Notes: a model not told the origin generated them from the letters alone. A stretch of DNA of 64,000 nt from Pseudobdellovibrionaceae bacterium (GCA_019637875.1 JAHBUW010000001.1:490644-554643), one strand, 5' to 3'; counted from the stretch's first letter, positions 9,161 through 20,075 are shown. Translations and numbers: made by a program.

Positions 9161-9551
9161 ACTGAAGCCCGTACTCAGCATCGCGATCGTCATCGCGACG
9201 TTGCTGGGGCTTGTCTTCCTGCAAATGGAAGAGCGCCGACTGGGATACTCCATCCTGAAAATGAGCCGCGCTTACAAAGCGAAAGTCGATGAGCGCCGCG
9301 CCCTTGAAATCCGTTTGGCGCAGGCGACGCGTTTGGAAAAACTTGAAAACATGGCGCTGAACCGTTTGACGTTGAAGCGCGCGCAAAGCCATCAAGTCAT
9401 TTACCTGAACGATGCCGGTCAACCCGATGATCCGCCGACGCTGCCCGAAGTGCGCAAATCCGCGCGCACCGCGAAGGTGAAAGCGAAAGCGCAAGTTCGT
9501 GAATTCAAAATCTCGGCACTGACTCAAAATAAAGAGGGCGCACGGCCTTGA
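9111..9551 (+). CDS. ftsL: Cell division protein FtsL-like
   Basis: 146 residues. FtsL is a small bitopic divisome protein that pairs with FtsB/DivIC and FtsQ through a periplasmic coiled coil. Seen here: a short cytoplasmic tail, one transmembrane helix (about 20-38, VLSIAIVIATLLGLVFLQM), then a Leu/Arg/Glu-rich heptad region (SRAYKAKVDERRALEIRLAQ onward), with a basic tail unusual in its length. The start at 9111 is set by GGAG six bases upstream; the frame overlaps the end of rsmH by 50 bases. The identity rests on topology and its place between rsmH and ftsI, since FtsL sequences diverge strongly. Confidence 0.85.
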   Translation: MPRIWQWIEKAQLEWNELKPVLSIAIVIATLLGLVFLQMEERRLGYSILKMSRAYKAKVDERRALEIRLAQATRLEKLENMALNRLTLKRAQSHQVIYLNDAGQPDDPPTLPEVRKSARTAKVKAKAQVREFKISALTQNKEGARP

Positions 9552-11659
9552 AATCACGCATCGTTCTGCTGTTCGTCGGCTTCGCGTGTCTTTGGAGTTT
9601 TCTGATGTTGCGGGCGGCACGTCTGCAGTTCCTGCCACACGAGCAACTCGAAACCCGTTACGATCGTTTATTTCAAACCACGATCAAGTTGGAGCCCCGT
9701 CGCGGCACGATTTTCGATCGCAAAGGCCGCGAGCTCGCGGTGTCGATTCCCGCGAAATCGCTGTTCGCCGATCCCGCGGAAGTCACCGAGCCCCGTCGCG
9801 CGGCGCGCTCGCTCGCACCACTGATCAAAATGAACGCCAAGGATTTGGAAAAACGTTTGCGCAACAAAAGCCGCCGCTTCATGTGGCTGGGGCGCAAATT
9901 GGACTCCGACGTCGTGGCGAAGATCGAAGCCCTGAATTTGAAGGGGCTTTCGTTCATCGAGGAATCACGCCGAATCTACCCGAATGAGAAACTCCTGGCG
10001 CCGATCTTGGGCGCGATCGGTATGGAGGGGAAGGGCCTTGAGGGACTTGAGCTGAGCCTGGATCCGATCCTGAGCGGTGAACGGAAGAAGGTGACCGTGC
10101 GGCGGGACGCGCGAGGCCGTCCGTTGACGGTTGACGGGAAGATGTTCATTCAGTCGCCGGAAGGCAGTGAGGTCTTCCTGACCATCGATTCGGAAATTCA
10201 GCACGAACTGGAAAAAGAGCTCGACAACGTCACGATGGATTTCGACGCGGACCAAGCCTTCGGTGTGATCTTAGAACCGCAAACCGGCGAAGTCGTCGCG
10301 ATGGGAATGTCGCCCGGCTTCGACGCGAATCGCGCGTTGAAAACCAACGTCGAAAAGCGCCGCAATCGCAGCGTCACCGACACTTTCGAACCCGGCTCGG
10401 TCATCAAAGCGCTCGCCGTTGCGGCGGCGCTTGAAGAGGGATTGATTCAACCCAATACGCGGATCAACACGGAAAACGGACGCATGAAGGTCGGTGACCG
10501 CTGGATTCGTGAAGCCGATGAGAAACACCGCTGGCAGTCGCTCACGGTGAGTGAAGTTCTCGCCTATTCGTCGAACGTCGGTACGACGAAGATCGCCCTC
10601 GATCTGGGGGATAAGCGTTTACGTAAATATATGGAGCAGTTCGGTTTCGGTCGCAAATCGGGCATCGAACTTCCCGGCGAGGCGCGCGGCGCTCTTTTGC
10701 CGTTGCCTTGGCGCGATCACTTGCTGAGTAACGTTTCGTTCGGTCAGGGCATGACCGCGACTCCGCTTCAGGTCGCCGCGGCTTACGCGACGATCGCGAA
10801 TGGCGGTATCTGGCGCGAGCCCACGCTGGTGCGTGGACAACGCGAATCCGGCGCGGATCGCATGGTTTCTTTGTGCGAGGGTAAAAAGGACTCCACGAAA
10901 ATCTTCTGCCAGCGTGAAGAGGCCCGGGTCGTCATCCGCCCCGAAACATCGCAGGCGATGCGACTGCTTCTGGCGGGCGTGACGGGCAGCGGGGGGACGG
11001 GGTTGAATGCGCGAGTTGAAGGTTTCCCGGTCGCGGGTAAGACCGGCACCGCGCAGAAGGTGGCTCCCGGCGGGCGTGGATACATGACCGGCGCTTACAT
11101 TTCGAGTTTCGCGGGCTTCTTGCCGGCAAACGATCCGAAGTACGTCATCTACATCGTCGTCGATCATCCGAAGAACCGCTCGTATTACGGTTCGCAGGTC
11201 GCGGCGCCCGTGTTTTCGCGGATGGCGACATTTATTTCGCGATTGGAAGGCTGGGCGCCCGTGCTCATGCAGGAAAAGAACATGATCCCGAACCGCCCCT
11301 CGCTCGCGCGCGCGCCGACGAACGATCCCTTGGGCAGTTTCAAAACTCGTCGCAAGTTCTCGGATCCGCTCGCATCGAGCGCGGTGGAACAGCTGCGCGG
11401 CTCGGCGGACGTGAAGGTCCCGAATTTTCAAAATCTGACGTTGCGTGAAGTGATGGAGTCGTTACGTGGACAGGACGTCGACGTGCGGGTGCAGGGCTCG
11501 GGCGTGGTTCACCAGACGTGGCCCAAATCGGGTGAAGACTGGCAGAATAAACGTCGCTTGATCATCCAGCTGAAGCCTTACCTTAAGGCCGAAAAGTCAG
11601 TGCCACCGGATTACTACCGCGAGGCGACGTTTCAGCCCGCGATCCGCACCAGTTTCTAA
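9548..11659 (+). CDS. ftsI: Septal peptidoglycan transpeptidase (class B PBP, FtsI) with PASTA domain
   Basis: 703 residues. FtsI cross-links septal peptidoglycan with FtsW. An N-terminal membrane anchor (IVLLFVGFACLWSFLML) is followed by the pedestal domain (RRGTIFDRKGRELA) and the transpeptidase domain with S284-V-I-K287, S341-S-N343 and K498-T-G500. A single PASTA-like domain closes the protein (about 616-670, VKVPNFQNLTLREVMESL), a feature more often seen in Gram-positive and some deep-branching Gram-negative FtsI/SpoVD proteins. The start is a TTG that overlaps the ftsL stop (TTGA), indicating translational coupling. A strong terminator follows, so this cluster segment ends here instead of continuing into murE. 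Confidence 0.96.
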   Translation: MKSRIVLLFVGFACLWSFLMLRAARLQFLPHEQLETRYDRLFQTTIKLEPRRGTIFDRKGRELAVSIPAKSLFADPAEVTEPRRAARSLAPLIKMNAKDLEKRLRNKSRRFMWLGRKLDSDVVAKIEALNLKGLSFIEESRRIYPNEKLLAPILGAIGMEGKGLEGLELSLDPILSGERKKVTVRRDARGRPLTVDGKMFIQSPEGSEVFLTIDSEIQHELEKELDNVTMDFDADQAFGVILEPQTGEVVAMGMSPGFDANRALKTNVEKRRNRSVTDTFEPGSVIKALAVAAALEEGLIQPNTRINTENGRMKVGDRWIREADEKHRWQSLTVSEVLAYSSNVGTTKIALDLGDKRLRKYMEQFGFGRKSGIELPGEARGALLPLPWRDHLLSNVSFGQGMTATPLQVAAAYATIANGGIWREPTLVRGQRESGADRMVSLCEGKKDSTKIFCQREEARVVIRPETSQAMRLLLAGVTGSGGTGLNARVEGFPVAGKTGTAQKVAPGGRGYMTGAYISSFAGFLPANDPKYVIYIVVDHPKNRSYYGSQVAAPVFSRMATFISRLEGWAPVLMQEKNMIPNRPSLARAPTNDPLGSFKTRRKFSDPLASSAVEQLRGSADVKVPNFQNLTLREVMESLRGQDVDVRVQGSGVVHQTWPKSGEDWQNKRRLIIQLKPYLKAEKSVPPDYYREATFQPAIRTSF

Positions 11660-11663
11660 AAAA

Positions 11664-11685
11664 AAGGCGCCCCGGAGGGCGCCTT
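11664..11685. terminator. Bidirectional terminator after ftsI
   Basis: Stem AAGGCGCCC/GGGCGCCTT with a 4-base loop, preceded by a run of A. It separates ftsI from the convergent barrel gene and ends the first dcw segment. Confidence 0.85.
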
Positions 11686-11703
11686 GCGGTGACGTGTTCG
11701 CGA

Positions 11704-12396
11704 TTACCAAAGCCAACCGATTTTGATCATGACGGCGGGAAGACCGTCTTCACCGATTTTCTTAGCGGCGTCGCGGACGTCACGCTCGAAGTCTTGGTAT
11801 TCGGGAGTCGCCGTGTTCGCGGCGGTCGTCGTGTAATCCACTCTCGAATTCAAGGGGTGTTGCCATCCCAAATTCAGCTGCGTGAAGAAACCTTTGTCCC
11901 AACCGCCCCACAGCCAACCGATTTGCGGGGTGACGTAGGTGGTTTTGATGTCGACGGTGCCGGCCACTTGTTGACCGTTCACGTCGCCCGAGCTTTCGCC
12001 TTTCAGCTTCTGATCGCCGATCGCCGCGCCGACGAAGAACGAATCATTCCACAAGTGATAGCGCAGGGCCGCTTCGACGTTGGAAGCGCGCAGTTGGGTC
12101 GAGCCTGACTTCGCATCCAAGTAGCCACCGCCCAGCTCGGCGCTCAGGGTGTGGTTCGAGGACAAATAGGTCAGGCCGAAGTTGCCCAGACGAGGCACGC
12201 CGAGCCCGGCGTTGATTCCGTACGAGTTATCGCGCCAGCTTTTGGCGTCGACGGGGATCGGTGCGGGATCGCTCGGCAGTTGTGCCGAGGGCGAGGTCGT
12301 CGTCTCGGTCGTTGTGGTGGTTGTCTCCGTGGTCGTTTGCGCCAGTGCGGGCGCCGCGAAAGCGAAGGCGGACAAAAGAATGAGGGTGGATTTCAT
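11704..12396 (-). CDS. Small outer-membrane beta-barrel protein (paralogue A)
   Basis: 230 residues. The signal peptide (LILLSAFAFAAPALA) is followed by a Thr/Glu-rich linker and a barrel of about 180 residues ending in Trp (MIKIGWLW). AGGAGG five bases before the ATG fixes the start. It is clearly related to the gene at 12707-13513: FFVGAAIGDQKLKGES against FFLGAALGQQTLSGEG, VDIKTTYVTPQIGWL against IDIKTMYLTPQLGWM, and similar C-termini. Porin or adhesin function cannot be told. It lies inside the dcw cluster on the opposite strand, after a deletion remnant of a third family member. Confidence 0.75.
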   Translation of the reverse strand: MKSTLILLSAFAFAAPALAQTTTETTTTTTETTTSPSAQLPSDPAPIPVDAKSWRDNSYGINAGLGVPRLGNFGLTYLSSNHTLSAELGGGYLDAKSGSTQLRASNVEAALRYHLWNDSFFVGAAIGDQKLKGESSGDVNGQQVAGTVDIKTTYVTPQIGWLWGGWDKGFFTQLNLGWQHPLNSRVDYTTTAANTATPEYQDFERDVRDAAKKIGEDGLPAVMIKIGWLW

Positions 12397-12564
12397 GGAA
12401 CCTCCTGAAGGTCGTTACGTGCTGGAACCAAACCAGACGCTCGAGGAACTTCAAGAAGCACGCCCTCAACTTTCGGGATTTATGGGACGGGGGCGGGCCC
12501 GTTCGGGGCGCAAAAGGGCGCGGGAATCCCGGTGTGTCCGAAAGAACGCGGCGAAGAATTCAGG
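12397..12564. other. Intergenic stretch with probable promoter of the barrel gene
   Basis: Between the start of the barrel gene and the gene-end remnant. Apart from the AGGAGG site of the barrel gene, no gene or clear structure is seen; the promoter of that gene should lie here. Confidence 0.4.
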
Positions 12565-12642
12565 TTAGAAGAGCCAACCGACTTTCAATGCCAGAAGGGG
12601 GAGCGGGGTGCGCCCCAGTTTCGATCCGGCCTCGTCGATCAT
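12565..12642 (-). pseudogene. 3'-end remnant of a third paralogous barrel gene
   Basis: Read on the minus strand, this 78-base stretch encodes 25 residues plus stop ending LPLLALKVGWLF. It aligns without gaps to the last 24 residues of the intact neighbour (DDGKKIGEIGMPLFAIKIGYLF): a conserved Gly, Lys-Leu/Ile-Gly, Pro-Leu, Ala-Leu/Ile-Lys-Val/Ile-Gly and the terminal Leu-Phe. Similarity stops upstream at the terminator of the 12707-13513 gene. There is no signal peptide and no room for a barrel, so this is best read as what is left after most of a third copy was deleted. Confidence 0.7.
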
Positions 12643-12656
12643 TGTAACGAAACAAA

Positions 12657-12685
12657 AAGGGCCCCGATTCGTATCGGCGGCCCTT
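12657..12685 (-). terminator. Terminator of the second barrel gene
   Basis: On the minus strand, a long stem (AAGGGCC/GGCCCTT plus CGAT/ATCG, with one bulged base) is followed by TTTTTGTTT. It lies 22 bases beyond the stop of the gene at 12707-13513. Confidence 0.8.
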
Positions 12686-12706
12686 GAAAGATTTCAAACC
12701 GGAGTC

Positions 12707-13513
12707 TTAGAACAGATAACCGATTTTGATCGCGAACAGGGGCATCCCGATTTCGCCGATTTTTTTACCATCGTCGCGAACCTTGCGATCGAGATCAACA
12801 TATTCGGGATCGTTTTGGACCGCGCCCGGAGCGTTGGAGCTGAAATCGACCGTGGTCGACATCGGATTCTGGAAGCCCAGAACGGTTTCGAAGAAGAAGC
12901 CGCCGTCCGCTTTGCCGGCCATCCAGCCCAACTGGGGCGTCAGGTACATCGTCTTGATGTCGATTTTCACCGTCACGTTTTGCGCTTGGACGGTGTCGGT
13001 TCCTTCACCCGAGAGGGTTTGTTGTCCCAACGCCGCGCCGAGGAAGAAGGCGCCGCCGAAGACGTGATAACGTGCGGCCAAGTCGAAGCTGCTGAAGTTC
13101 ACCTTCACGTTGTCCGACGACATGCTGGCCGATCCGCCCGCGAGTTCGAAGCTCAGGCGCTCGTTCAAAGTGACGAAGTTCAAGCCCAATCCCGCCAGAC
13201 GCGGAATTCCCAGTTGTACGTTCGCACCGATGTGGTTCTTGCCGCTTTTCGCCGTGTCGGCGTCCATCGGGGGCGCGGGGGGAGTGTCCATCGGAGGGAG
13301 CGGCTCGGCCGGAGTCGAAGTCAAAGGATCCGCGGTGTTCGGAGCGTCCGCGCCGGTAGGCGAAGTTTGATTCGAGTCGAGCGATTCGGTACGGGGAGTT
13401 TGTTCGACTTTGGGGGTCGACTTCCCTTTGCGAACTTTGTTCTTCGATTGTCCGAATGCGGGGGTTGCCAGGGCGAAGCACAGGGTGAGCATCAGCGCGG
13501 TCGTGCGTTTCAA
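12707..13513 (-). CDS. Outer-membrane beta-barrel protein (paralogue B)
   Basis: 268 residues from a TTG start at 13513. This start is chosen because AGGAGG lies six bases before it and the protein then opens with a good signal peptide (KRTTALMLTLCFALATPAFG); the longer frame upstream has no such features. A Pro/Thr/Ser-rich linker (about 25-90) precedes the barrel, which ends FAIKIGYLF. It is a paralogue of the gene at 11704-12396. Both have the same ESS: signal peptide, low-complexity linker, ~180-residue barrel with a VDIKT-type strand in the middle. Function unknown. Its own terminator follows. Confidence 0.75.
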   Translation of the reverse strand: MKRTTALMLTLCFALATPAFGQSKNKVRKGKSTPKVEQTPRTESLDSNQTSPTGADAPNTADPLTSTPAEPLPPMDTPPAPPMDADTAKSGKNHIGANVQLGIPRLAGLGLNFVTLNERLSFELAGGSASMSSDNVKVNFSSFDLAARYHVFGGAFFLGAALGQQTLSGEGTDTVQAQNVTVKIDIKTMYLTPQLGWMAGKADGGFFFETVLGFQNPMSTTVDFSSNAPGAVQNDPEYVDLDRKVRDDGKKIGEIGMPLFAIKIGYLF

Positions 13514-13657
13514 AAAATCCTCCTTGGATTTCTGTTGGATACTCGATGCTAATTCGCGCACGAGAAAAATCGAGATGAAAAGTGTGGGACTGGACCCCAA
13601 GAAACTCGACCCCCGAAAACGGGGGGGAGCGAAATGCTTACGCTGACAGCAGCTCGT

Positions 13658-14368
13658 TTACAAAGACTTGAGGTACTGATTTACGCGCTCGATGACGTTC
13701 ATCGGAATCTCGTGCGCACCGGGGAAACTGAAGAGCGATCCCTTCCAGCCCGCTTGGATGAGCAGGGTCTCGAGCTGGGAAGCGACTTTGAACGGCAGCA
13801 CTTGATCCCGTTGCCCGTGGCTTTGGAAGAACCGGGGCGCGCCGTCTTGCGCGCGCGCTTTCGCTTTTTCGGTCCACTCGGCTTTATTGATCAAAGCGCT
13901 GGAAAGGAGCACGAGGCCGCGCGGTATTTTCGGCGCGTTCAAGAACAAATCGAGTGAGAGCATCGAGCCTTGGCTGAAGCCGCCGATGACGACCTTGTTC
14001 CAATCCGGCTCGACGCGCGAAATCCAGCCCAGAAGTTCTTCGCGCAGTTTCGGCAGTTCCGCGGGCATGGCTTCGGTCCACGAGAGATCGTCGGGACGTT
14101 CGAAGCGCGAGAAATCGATCGGCCACCACGCCGATCCCGACCAGCCGGGACCAATCGGGACGGACAGCGGGCCATTCGGGAAAATGAAGTGCGTGCGTGC
14201 GCCGGGTCGAATGACTTCGGCCAGTGAGCGCAAATCTTCGCAGTCGGCGCCGTAGCCGTGAAACAGGAAAACCGTCAGATCGGGATTGTCGAACATTTCG
14301 CCCGATTCTGCGGGATTCGGAGACACCCATTCTTCGACGTATTTGAAGCGGCCGTAACGTTGATTCAT
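13658..14368 (-). CDS. Alpha/beta hydrolase, phospholipase/carboxylesterase type
   Basis: 236 residues. The fold family hydrolyses carboxylic esters (small acyl esters, lysophospholipids or acyl-thioesters). The oxyanion region FLFHGYGADCEDL, the nucleophile elbow GGFSQGSM, the acid in GQRDQVLP and the base in PGAHEIP give a complete Ser-Asp-His triad in the right order. No signal peptide, so cytoplasmic. It is divergent from murE with about 50 bases between starts, and stands alone with no functional link to the neighbouring cell-wall genes. The exact substrate cannot be inferred. Confidence 0.9.
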   Translation of the reverse strand: MNQRYGRFKYVEEWVSPNPAESGEMFDNPDLTVFLFHGYGADCEDLRSLAEVIRPGARTHFIFPNGPLSVPIGPGWSGSAWWPIDFSRFERPDDLSWTEAMPAELPKLREELLGWISRVEPDWNKVVIGGFSQGSMLSLDLFLNAPKIPRGLVLLSSALINKAEWTEKAKARAQDGAPRFFQSHGQRDQVLPFKVASQLETLLIQAGWKGSLFSFPGAHEIPMNVIERVNQYLKSL

Positions 14369-14382
14369 GGGCGGCAGAATGC

Positions 14383-14411
14383 TTGCATTTGCCTGACACA
14401 GTCAACAGAAT
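14383..14411 (+). promoter_or_regulatory. Possible murE promoter
   Basis: TTGCAT (14383) and CAGAAT (14406) are separated by 17 bases. Each matches the sigma-70 consensus only partly (3/6 and 4/6). Transcription would start very close to the chosen murE start, so the mRNA would have almost no leader. Low confidence. Confidence 0.3.
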
Positions 14412-14418
14412 CGACGGC

Positions 14419-16080
<1,662 letters not shown>

Positions 16081-16083
16081 GTC

Positions 16084-17547
16084 ATGCGCGCGACCAGCCT
16101 GCAGGAACTTGCCGCGAAATGCCCGGGCCGCGTGCTGAAGACCGCGCCCGGTCTTCCCGAGAACTTCACGGGCATCGGCACCGATACCCGCAAGGACCTG
16201 ACGGGACAAGTGTTCTGGGCGCTGAAGGGGGAAAGCTTCGACGCGCACGATTTCCTCGTGCAAGCGGTCGCGCAGGGCGCGGCGGCGGTGGTCGTCGACC
16301 GTGAACCGACGACGGCGCTGAATGCGCACGTGATCCTCGTCGACGATACTCTGAAGGCCCTGCAAAACTACGCGCGGGAAGTTCGTCGCGGGTTCAAGGC
16401 GAAAGTGGTCGGCATTACGGGGTCGAATGGGAAGACTTCGACGAAGGAGTTTCTGGCTTCGATCCTGAAACCCGAGATGAAGGTTCACTGGAACCCGGGA
16501 AGCTTCAACAATCACTTCGGGCTGCCGTTCAACCTGCTGCAGACTCCCGACGATGCGGAGGTCGTGATCGCCGAGATGGGGATGAACCACGCGGGCGAAC
16601 TGACCGAGCTGTGCCGGATCGCGGAGCCCGACGTGGTCGTGTGCACGATGGTGGGTTCGGCGCACATCGAACACTTCGGCTCGAACGAAAAAATCGCGGC
16701 GGCGAAAGAGGAAATTTATCTGGCTTCGCCCGCGCGGACGGTGCGTGTGTATAACGACGACAACGTCTGGACCCGCAAGATGGGCGAACGCGCGCCGACG
16801 GAGTTTCCCGTCGCGAAGATCCTGCACTTTTCGAATCAAGAGACGGCGCTTGCGAAAAAATCCGTGGACGTGGTGCTGGTCCGCGACGACCAAGCGAGCG
16901 CTCGGGGTTTGGCCGTGCGCGGGCGGATCGGCGACGTCGAAGGTCGCGCCGAGACGACTTTGCTTGGCGATCACAACGTGACGAATCTTGCGGCGGCGGC
17001 GGGAGTGGCGTACGCGCTGGGCGTCGCACCCGTGAAGCTGTGGAAGAATTTGGAGCTTTGCAAACCGCACTGGGGTCGTATGCAGCTTTTGCGCGCGGCG
17101 AAGGGCACGGGGATTTTGTTCGACGGTTACAACGCGAATCCCGAAAGCATGTACGCGATGCTGGAAAGCCTCGCGACGCCCGCGGTGCAGCGGGCTTCGG
17201 CGGGCGGCAAGACGTTCGCGGTGCTCGCCGAAATGCGCGAGCTCGGCACCTCGGCGGAAGAAGCTCATTTCGAGCTGGGGCGGCGGACCGCGCGCGCGAA
17301 GCTTTCGGGGGTTTACTTCTATGGCCCGTCGAGCGCGCATTTTCAGCGCGGCGTGGAGGCCGAAAACCCTTCGGCAGAGATGTTAAAAAACACAATAATA
17401 TCAGATAGTTATAAAGAAGAACTTGCGCTCCGAATGGCGTCTATGCTAAACCCCAAAGATCTTGTGGCCGTCAAAGCCTCTCGGGGCATGAAATCAGAGC
17501 AATTCGTTCTGCTTTTGGAACCTCACGACTTCCACGCGAAAGGCTAG
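16084..17547 (+). CDS. murF: UDP-MurNAc-tripeptide:D-Ala-D-Ala ligase
   Basis: 487 residues. MurF adds D-Ala-D-Ala to complete the UDP-MurNAc-pentapeptide. The ATP loop [48 protein letters not shown] and the late [12 protein letters not shown] motif are all in order. It starts 3 bases after murE with AAGGA at proper spacing. No ddl gene is present in the window, so D-Ala-D-Ala ligase must be encoded elsewhere. Codons around 17381-17423 are strikingly AT-rich against the rest of the gene (see the candidate internal promoter). Confidence 0.96.
   Translation: MRATSLQELAAKCPGRVLKTAPGLPENFTGIGTDTRKDLTGQVFWALKGESFDAHDFLVQAVAQGAAAVVVDREPTTALNAHVILVDDTLKALQNYAREVRRGFKAKVVGITGSNGKTSTKEFLASILKPEMKVHWNPGSFNNHFGLPFNLLQTPDDAEVVIAEMGMNHAGELTELCRIAEPDVVVCTMVGSAHIEHFGSNEKIAAAKEEIYLASPARTVRVYNDDNVWTRKMGERAPTEFPVAKILHFSNQETALAKKSVDVVLVRDDQASARGLAVRGRIGDVEGRAETTLLGDHNVTNLAAAAGVAYALGVAPVKLWKNLELCKPHWGRMQLLRAAKGTGILFDGYNANPESMYAMLESLATPAVQRASAGGKTFAVLAEMRELGTSAEEAHFELGRRTARAKLSGVYFYGPSSAHFQRGVEAENPSAEMLKNTIISDSYKEELALRMASMLNPKDLVAVKASRGMKSEQFVLLLEPHDFHAKG
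17387..17415 (+). promoter_or_regulatory. Candidate internal promoter at the murF 3' end
   Basis: Within an AT-rich island a TATAAA box (17410-17415) lies 17 bases after AAAACA (17387-17392). It could give extra transcription of mraY and the genes after it. The -10 match is good (5/6), the -35 poor (3/6). Confidence 0.3.
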
Positions 17548-17558
17548 AGCACTTCATC

Positions 17559-18635
17559 ATGTTGTATCAGCTTCTGTATTCCATGGCCGACGAGGTCTCT
17601 GCTTTCAACGTCTTCCGCTACATCACCGTTCGTACGTTCATCAGCTTCTTCACGGGTTTTTTGCTGTGTTGGATCTGGGGCCCCTATTTCATCAATCGCC
17701 TGCGTGATTTTCAAATCGGACAGACGATTCGTGAAGACGGTCCGCAAACGCACAAGAAAAAAGCGGGCACGCCGACCATGGGGGGCGGGCTCATCTTGTT
17801 GTCGACGCTGATCCCCTGTCTTCTTTGGGCCGATATGTTGAGCCCGCTCGTCTGGGGTGTGCTTTTGGTGACGTGGGGTTTCGGGGCGATCGGTTACGTC
17901 GACGATTGGCTGAAAGTGTCCAAGAAAAACACCAAGGGACTTTCGGGGAAGCTGCGCCTGGCTTTGGAGTTCTTGATTTCGGGTGGAGTGATTCTGCTGC
18001 TCAATCATTACTACGGTCTGCCGACGGCGATTCATTTGCCGTTCTTCAAGAACATCGCGATCGAGCTCGGTCCGATGTATTTCGTTTTCGGCTCCTTGGT
18101 GGTCGTGGGTACGGCGAATGCCGTGAATTTGACGGACGGGCTGGATGGCCTGGCGATCGTGCCGGTGATGATCGCGGCGACGACGCTGGGGCTTTTCGCG
18201 TACCTCGCGGGTCACGTGGGCATCGCGAATTACCTGCAAATCCCGGTCATCTCGGGCGCGGGTGAGCTGGCGCCGGTCGCGGCGACGATCGTGGCCGCGG
18301 GGCTGGGCTTCTTGTGGTTCAACACCTATCCGGCCCAAGTCTTCATGGGCGATGTCGGCAGCCTTTCGCTGGGCGGCTTTTTGGGTATCATGGCGGTCAT
18401 CACGCAGAACGAACTGCTGATGATCCTGCTGGGCGGCGTTTTCGTCGTCGAGGCGTTGTCGGTGATCACGCAGGTGATCTCGTTCAAACTGACCGGTAAG
18501 CGCGTCTTCAAGATGGCGCCGATCCACCACCATTTCGAACTAAAAGGGCTGACCGAGACGAAAATCATCGTGCGCTTCTGGATCATCAGTATCCTGCTCG
18601 CGGTTTTGAGTCTCAGTACGCTGAAATTGAGGTAA
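17559..18635 (+). CDS. mraY: Phospho-MurNAc-pentapeptide transferase (lipid I synthase)
   Basis: 358 residues, standard length. MraY moves phospho-MurNAc-pentapeptide to undecaprenyl phosphate in the inner membrane. About ten membrane segments can be traced. The family motifs are intact: GGLILL, the Asp pair in [38 protein letters not shown] and the [10 protein letters not shown] loop. It lies 11 bases after murF and 4 before murD, clearly co-transcribed. Confidence 0.97.
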   Translation: MLYQLLYSMADEVSAFNVFRYITVRTFISFFTGFLLCWIWGPYFINRLRDFQIGQTIREDGPQTHKKKAGTPTMGGGLILLSTLIPCLLWADMLSPLVWGVLLVTWGFGAIGYVDDWLKVSKKNTKGLSGKLRLALEFLISGGVILLLNHYYGLPTAIHLPFFKNIAIELGPMYFVFGSLVVVGTANAVNLTDGLDGLAIVPVMIAATTLGLFAYLAGHVGIANYLQIPVISGAGELAPVAATIVAAGLGFLWFNTYPAQVFMGDVGSLSLGGFLGIMAVITQNELLMILLGGVFVVEALSVITQVISFKLTGKRVFKMAPIHHHFELKGLTETKIIVRFWIISILLAVLSLSTLKLR

Positions 18636-18639
18636 GCGA

Positions 18640-20028
18640 ATGTTTCAAGATGTGAGTGAATTGAAGGATAAACGTATTCTGGTCGTCGGCTTGGGAAAGA
18701 CGGGCGCGTCGCTCGCGCACTTTTTGGTCGAGCACGGCGCGCAGGTCACGATCACGGATCACAAATCCAAGCCCGAGCTCGCCGCGCAGCTCGAACAGAT
18801 GGGCGACTTGCCGATCAAGTTCGACTTGGGCGGACACCAACCCAAGACTTTCTTGCAGCAGGATCTGGTCATCCTGAGCCCCGGCGTTCCTTCGACGCTG
18901 AAAATCTTCGAATACGCGCGTTCGCAAGGCATCAAGATCACCGGTGAGTTCGAGTTCTCGTCGCAGTTCGTGAAAGAGCCGATGATCGCGGTCACCGGAA
19001 CGAACGGGAAGACCACGAGCGCGAAGCTGATCCAGGCGATGATTTCCGAGTCGGGGATCAATGCGTGGCTCGGCGGTTCGCTGGGAACGCCGCTGGTCGA
19101 TTATCTACGCCAGAAGGAAAAAGCGCAGGTCGTGATCGCCGAGGTTTCGAGCTACATGCTCGAAACCTGCGAGACCTTCAATCCCACGAACATCCTGTTC
19201 ATGAACTTGGCCGAGAATCACCTGGATCGTTACCGTTCGATGGAAGACTACGTGAACGCGAAACGTCGCGTTTTCCGTAACGTGAACATCGGGACGACTT
19301 CGATCCTGAACGCGGACGACAACGCGGTCGTCGAGCTCGCGCGCGATCCCGCGGTTCAACGCGGTAAGATCTTCTACTTCTCGCGCAAGCAAGCGCTCGA
19401 GCCGCAGATCATGAACATCGGCGGTGCCGTGAACATGGGCTCGCAGATCGTCGTGCGCACCGGGCCCGAGAAAGAGTACTACAACATCCAAAACCTGAAA
19501 CTGCGCGGAAAGCACTCCATCGAAAACATGATGGCGGCGATCCTGGCGGCGCGCGAGCATGGCGCGACTCACGAAGCGGTTCAGCGCGTGATCGACAGTT
19601 TCCGTGGGCTGGCGCACCGTTTGGAATACGTCCGTAAAGTGGGCGGCGTTTTGTTCTTCAACGATTCGAAGGCGACGAACGTGCACGCGGTTTTGCGCGC
19701 GCTCGACTCGTTTGACGAAAACGTCATCTTGATCGCGGGCGGGAAAGAAACGAACCTCAGCTTCGAGGCGCTACGGAACATGATCCGCCGGAAGGTCAAA
19801 ACCTTGATCTTGGTCGGGGAAGCGAAAGAACGCATCAATCGTGACCTTGGGGACTACTGCGAGACCTTCCTGATCGGGACGTTCGAAGAGGCGGTTTTGA
19901 TCGCTTACCAAAAGTCGAGGATCGGCGATATCGTGCTGCTGTCGCCCGGTTGCCCGAGTTTCGATATGTTTGACAGCTTTGAAGAGCGCGGCGACTATTT
20001 TAAAGAGATCGTTCGTAAGTTCTCCTGA
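18640..20028 (+). CDS. murD: UDP-MurNAc-L-Ala:D-Glu ligase
   Basis: 462 residues. MurD adds D-glutamate to UDP-MurNAc-L-Ala. Seen: the N-terminal Rossmann motif VVGLGKTGASLAHFL, the ATP loop AVTGTNGKTTSAKL, EVSSYMLE, ENHLDRY and the C-terminal FNDSKATN. The start is supported by GAGG and by its position 4 bases after mraY. A strong hairpin follows the stop, before an unrelated lipoprotein gene that separates murD from ftsW. Confidence 0.96.
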   Translation: MFQDVSELKDKRILVVGLGKTGASLAHFLVEHGAQVTITDHKSKPELAAQLEQMGDLPIKFDLGGHQPKTFLQQDLVILSPGVPSTLKIFEYARSQGIKITGEFEFSSQFVKEPMIAVTGTNGKTTSAKLIQAMISESGINAWLGGSLGTPLVDYLRQKEKAQVVIAEVSSYMLETCETFNPTNILFMNLAENHLDRYRSMEDYVNAKRRVFRNVNIGTTSILNADDNAVVELARDPAVQRGKIFYFSRKQALEPQIMNIGGAVNMGSQIVVRTGPEKEYYNIQNLKLRGKHSIENMMAAILAAREHGATHEAVQRVIDSFRGLAHRLEYVRKVGGVLFFNDSKATNVHAVLRALDSFDENVILIAGGKETNLSFEALRNMIRRKVKTLILVGEAKERINRDLGDYCETFLIGTFEEAVLIAYQKSRIGDIVLLSPGCPSFDMFDSFEERGDYFKEIVRKFS

Positions 20029-20050
20029 TCCGCAATTCCGTCGCTTCGTC

Positions 20051-20075
20051 GAGGGTTCCGGGGATCGGGACCCTC
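20051..20075 (+). terminator. Hairpin after murD
   Basis: A 9-bp stem (GAGGGTTCC with GGGACCCTC, one G-U pair) with a 7-base loop, between murD and the lipoprotein gene. Only a short T-rich tail (GTGTTT) follows, so it is more likely a partial terminator or an mRNA stability element than a full stop. Confidence 0.5.

Noticed and set aside
12608..13552. 314-codon plus-strand frame opposite the second barrel gene
   Set aside because: It is antisense to a gene with a clear signal peptide, ribosome binding site and paralogue; composition is that of a shadow frame.
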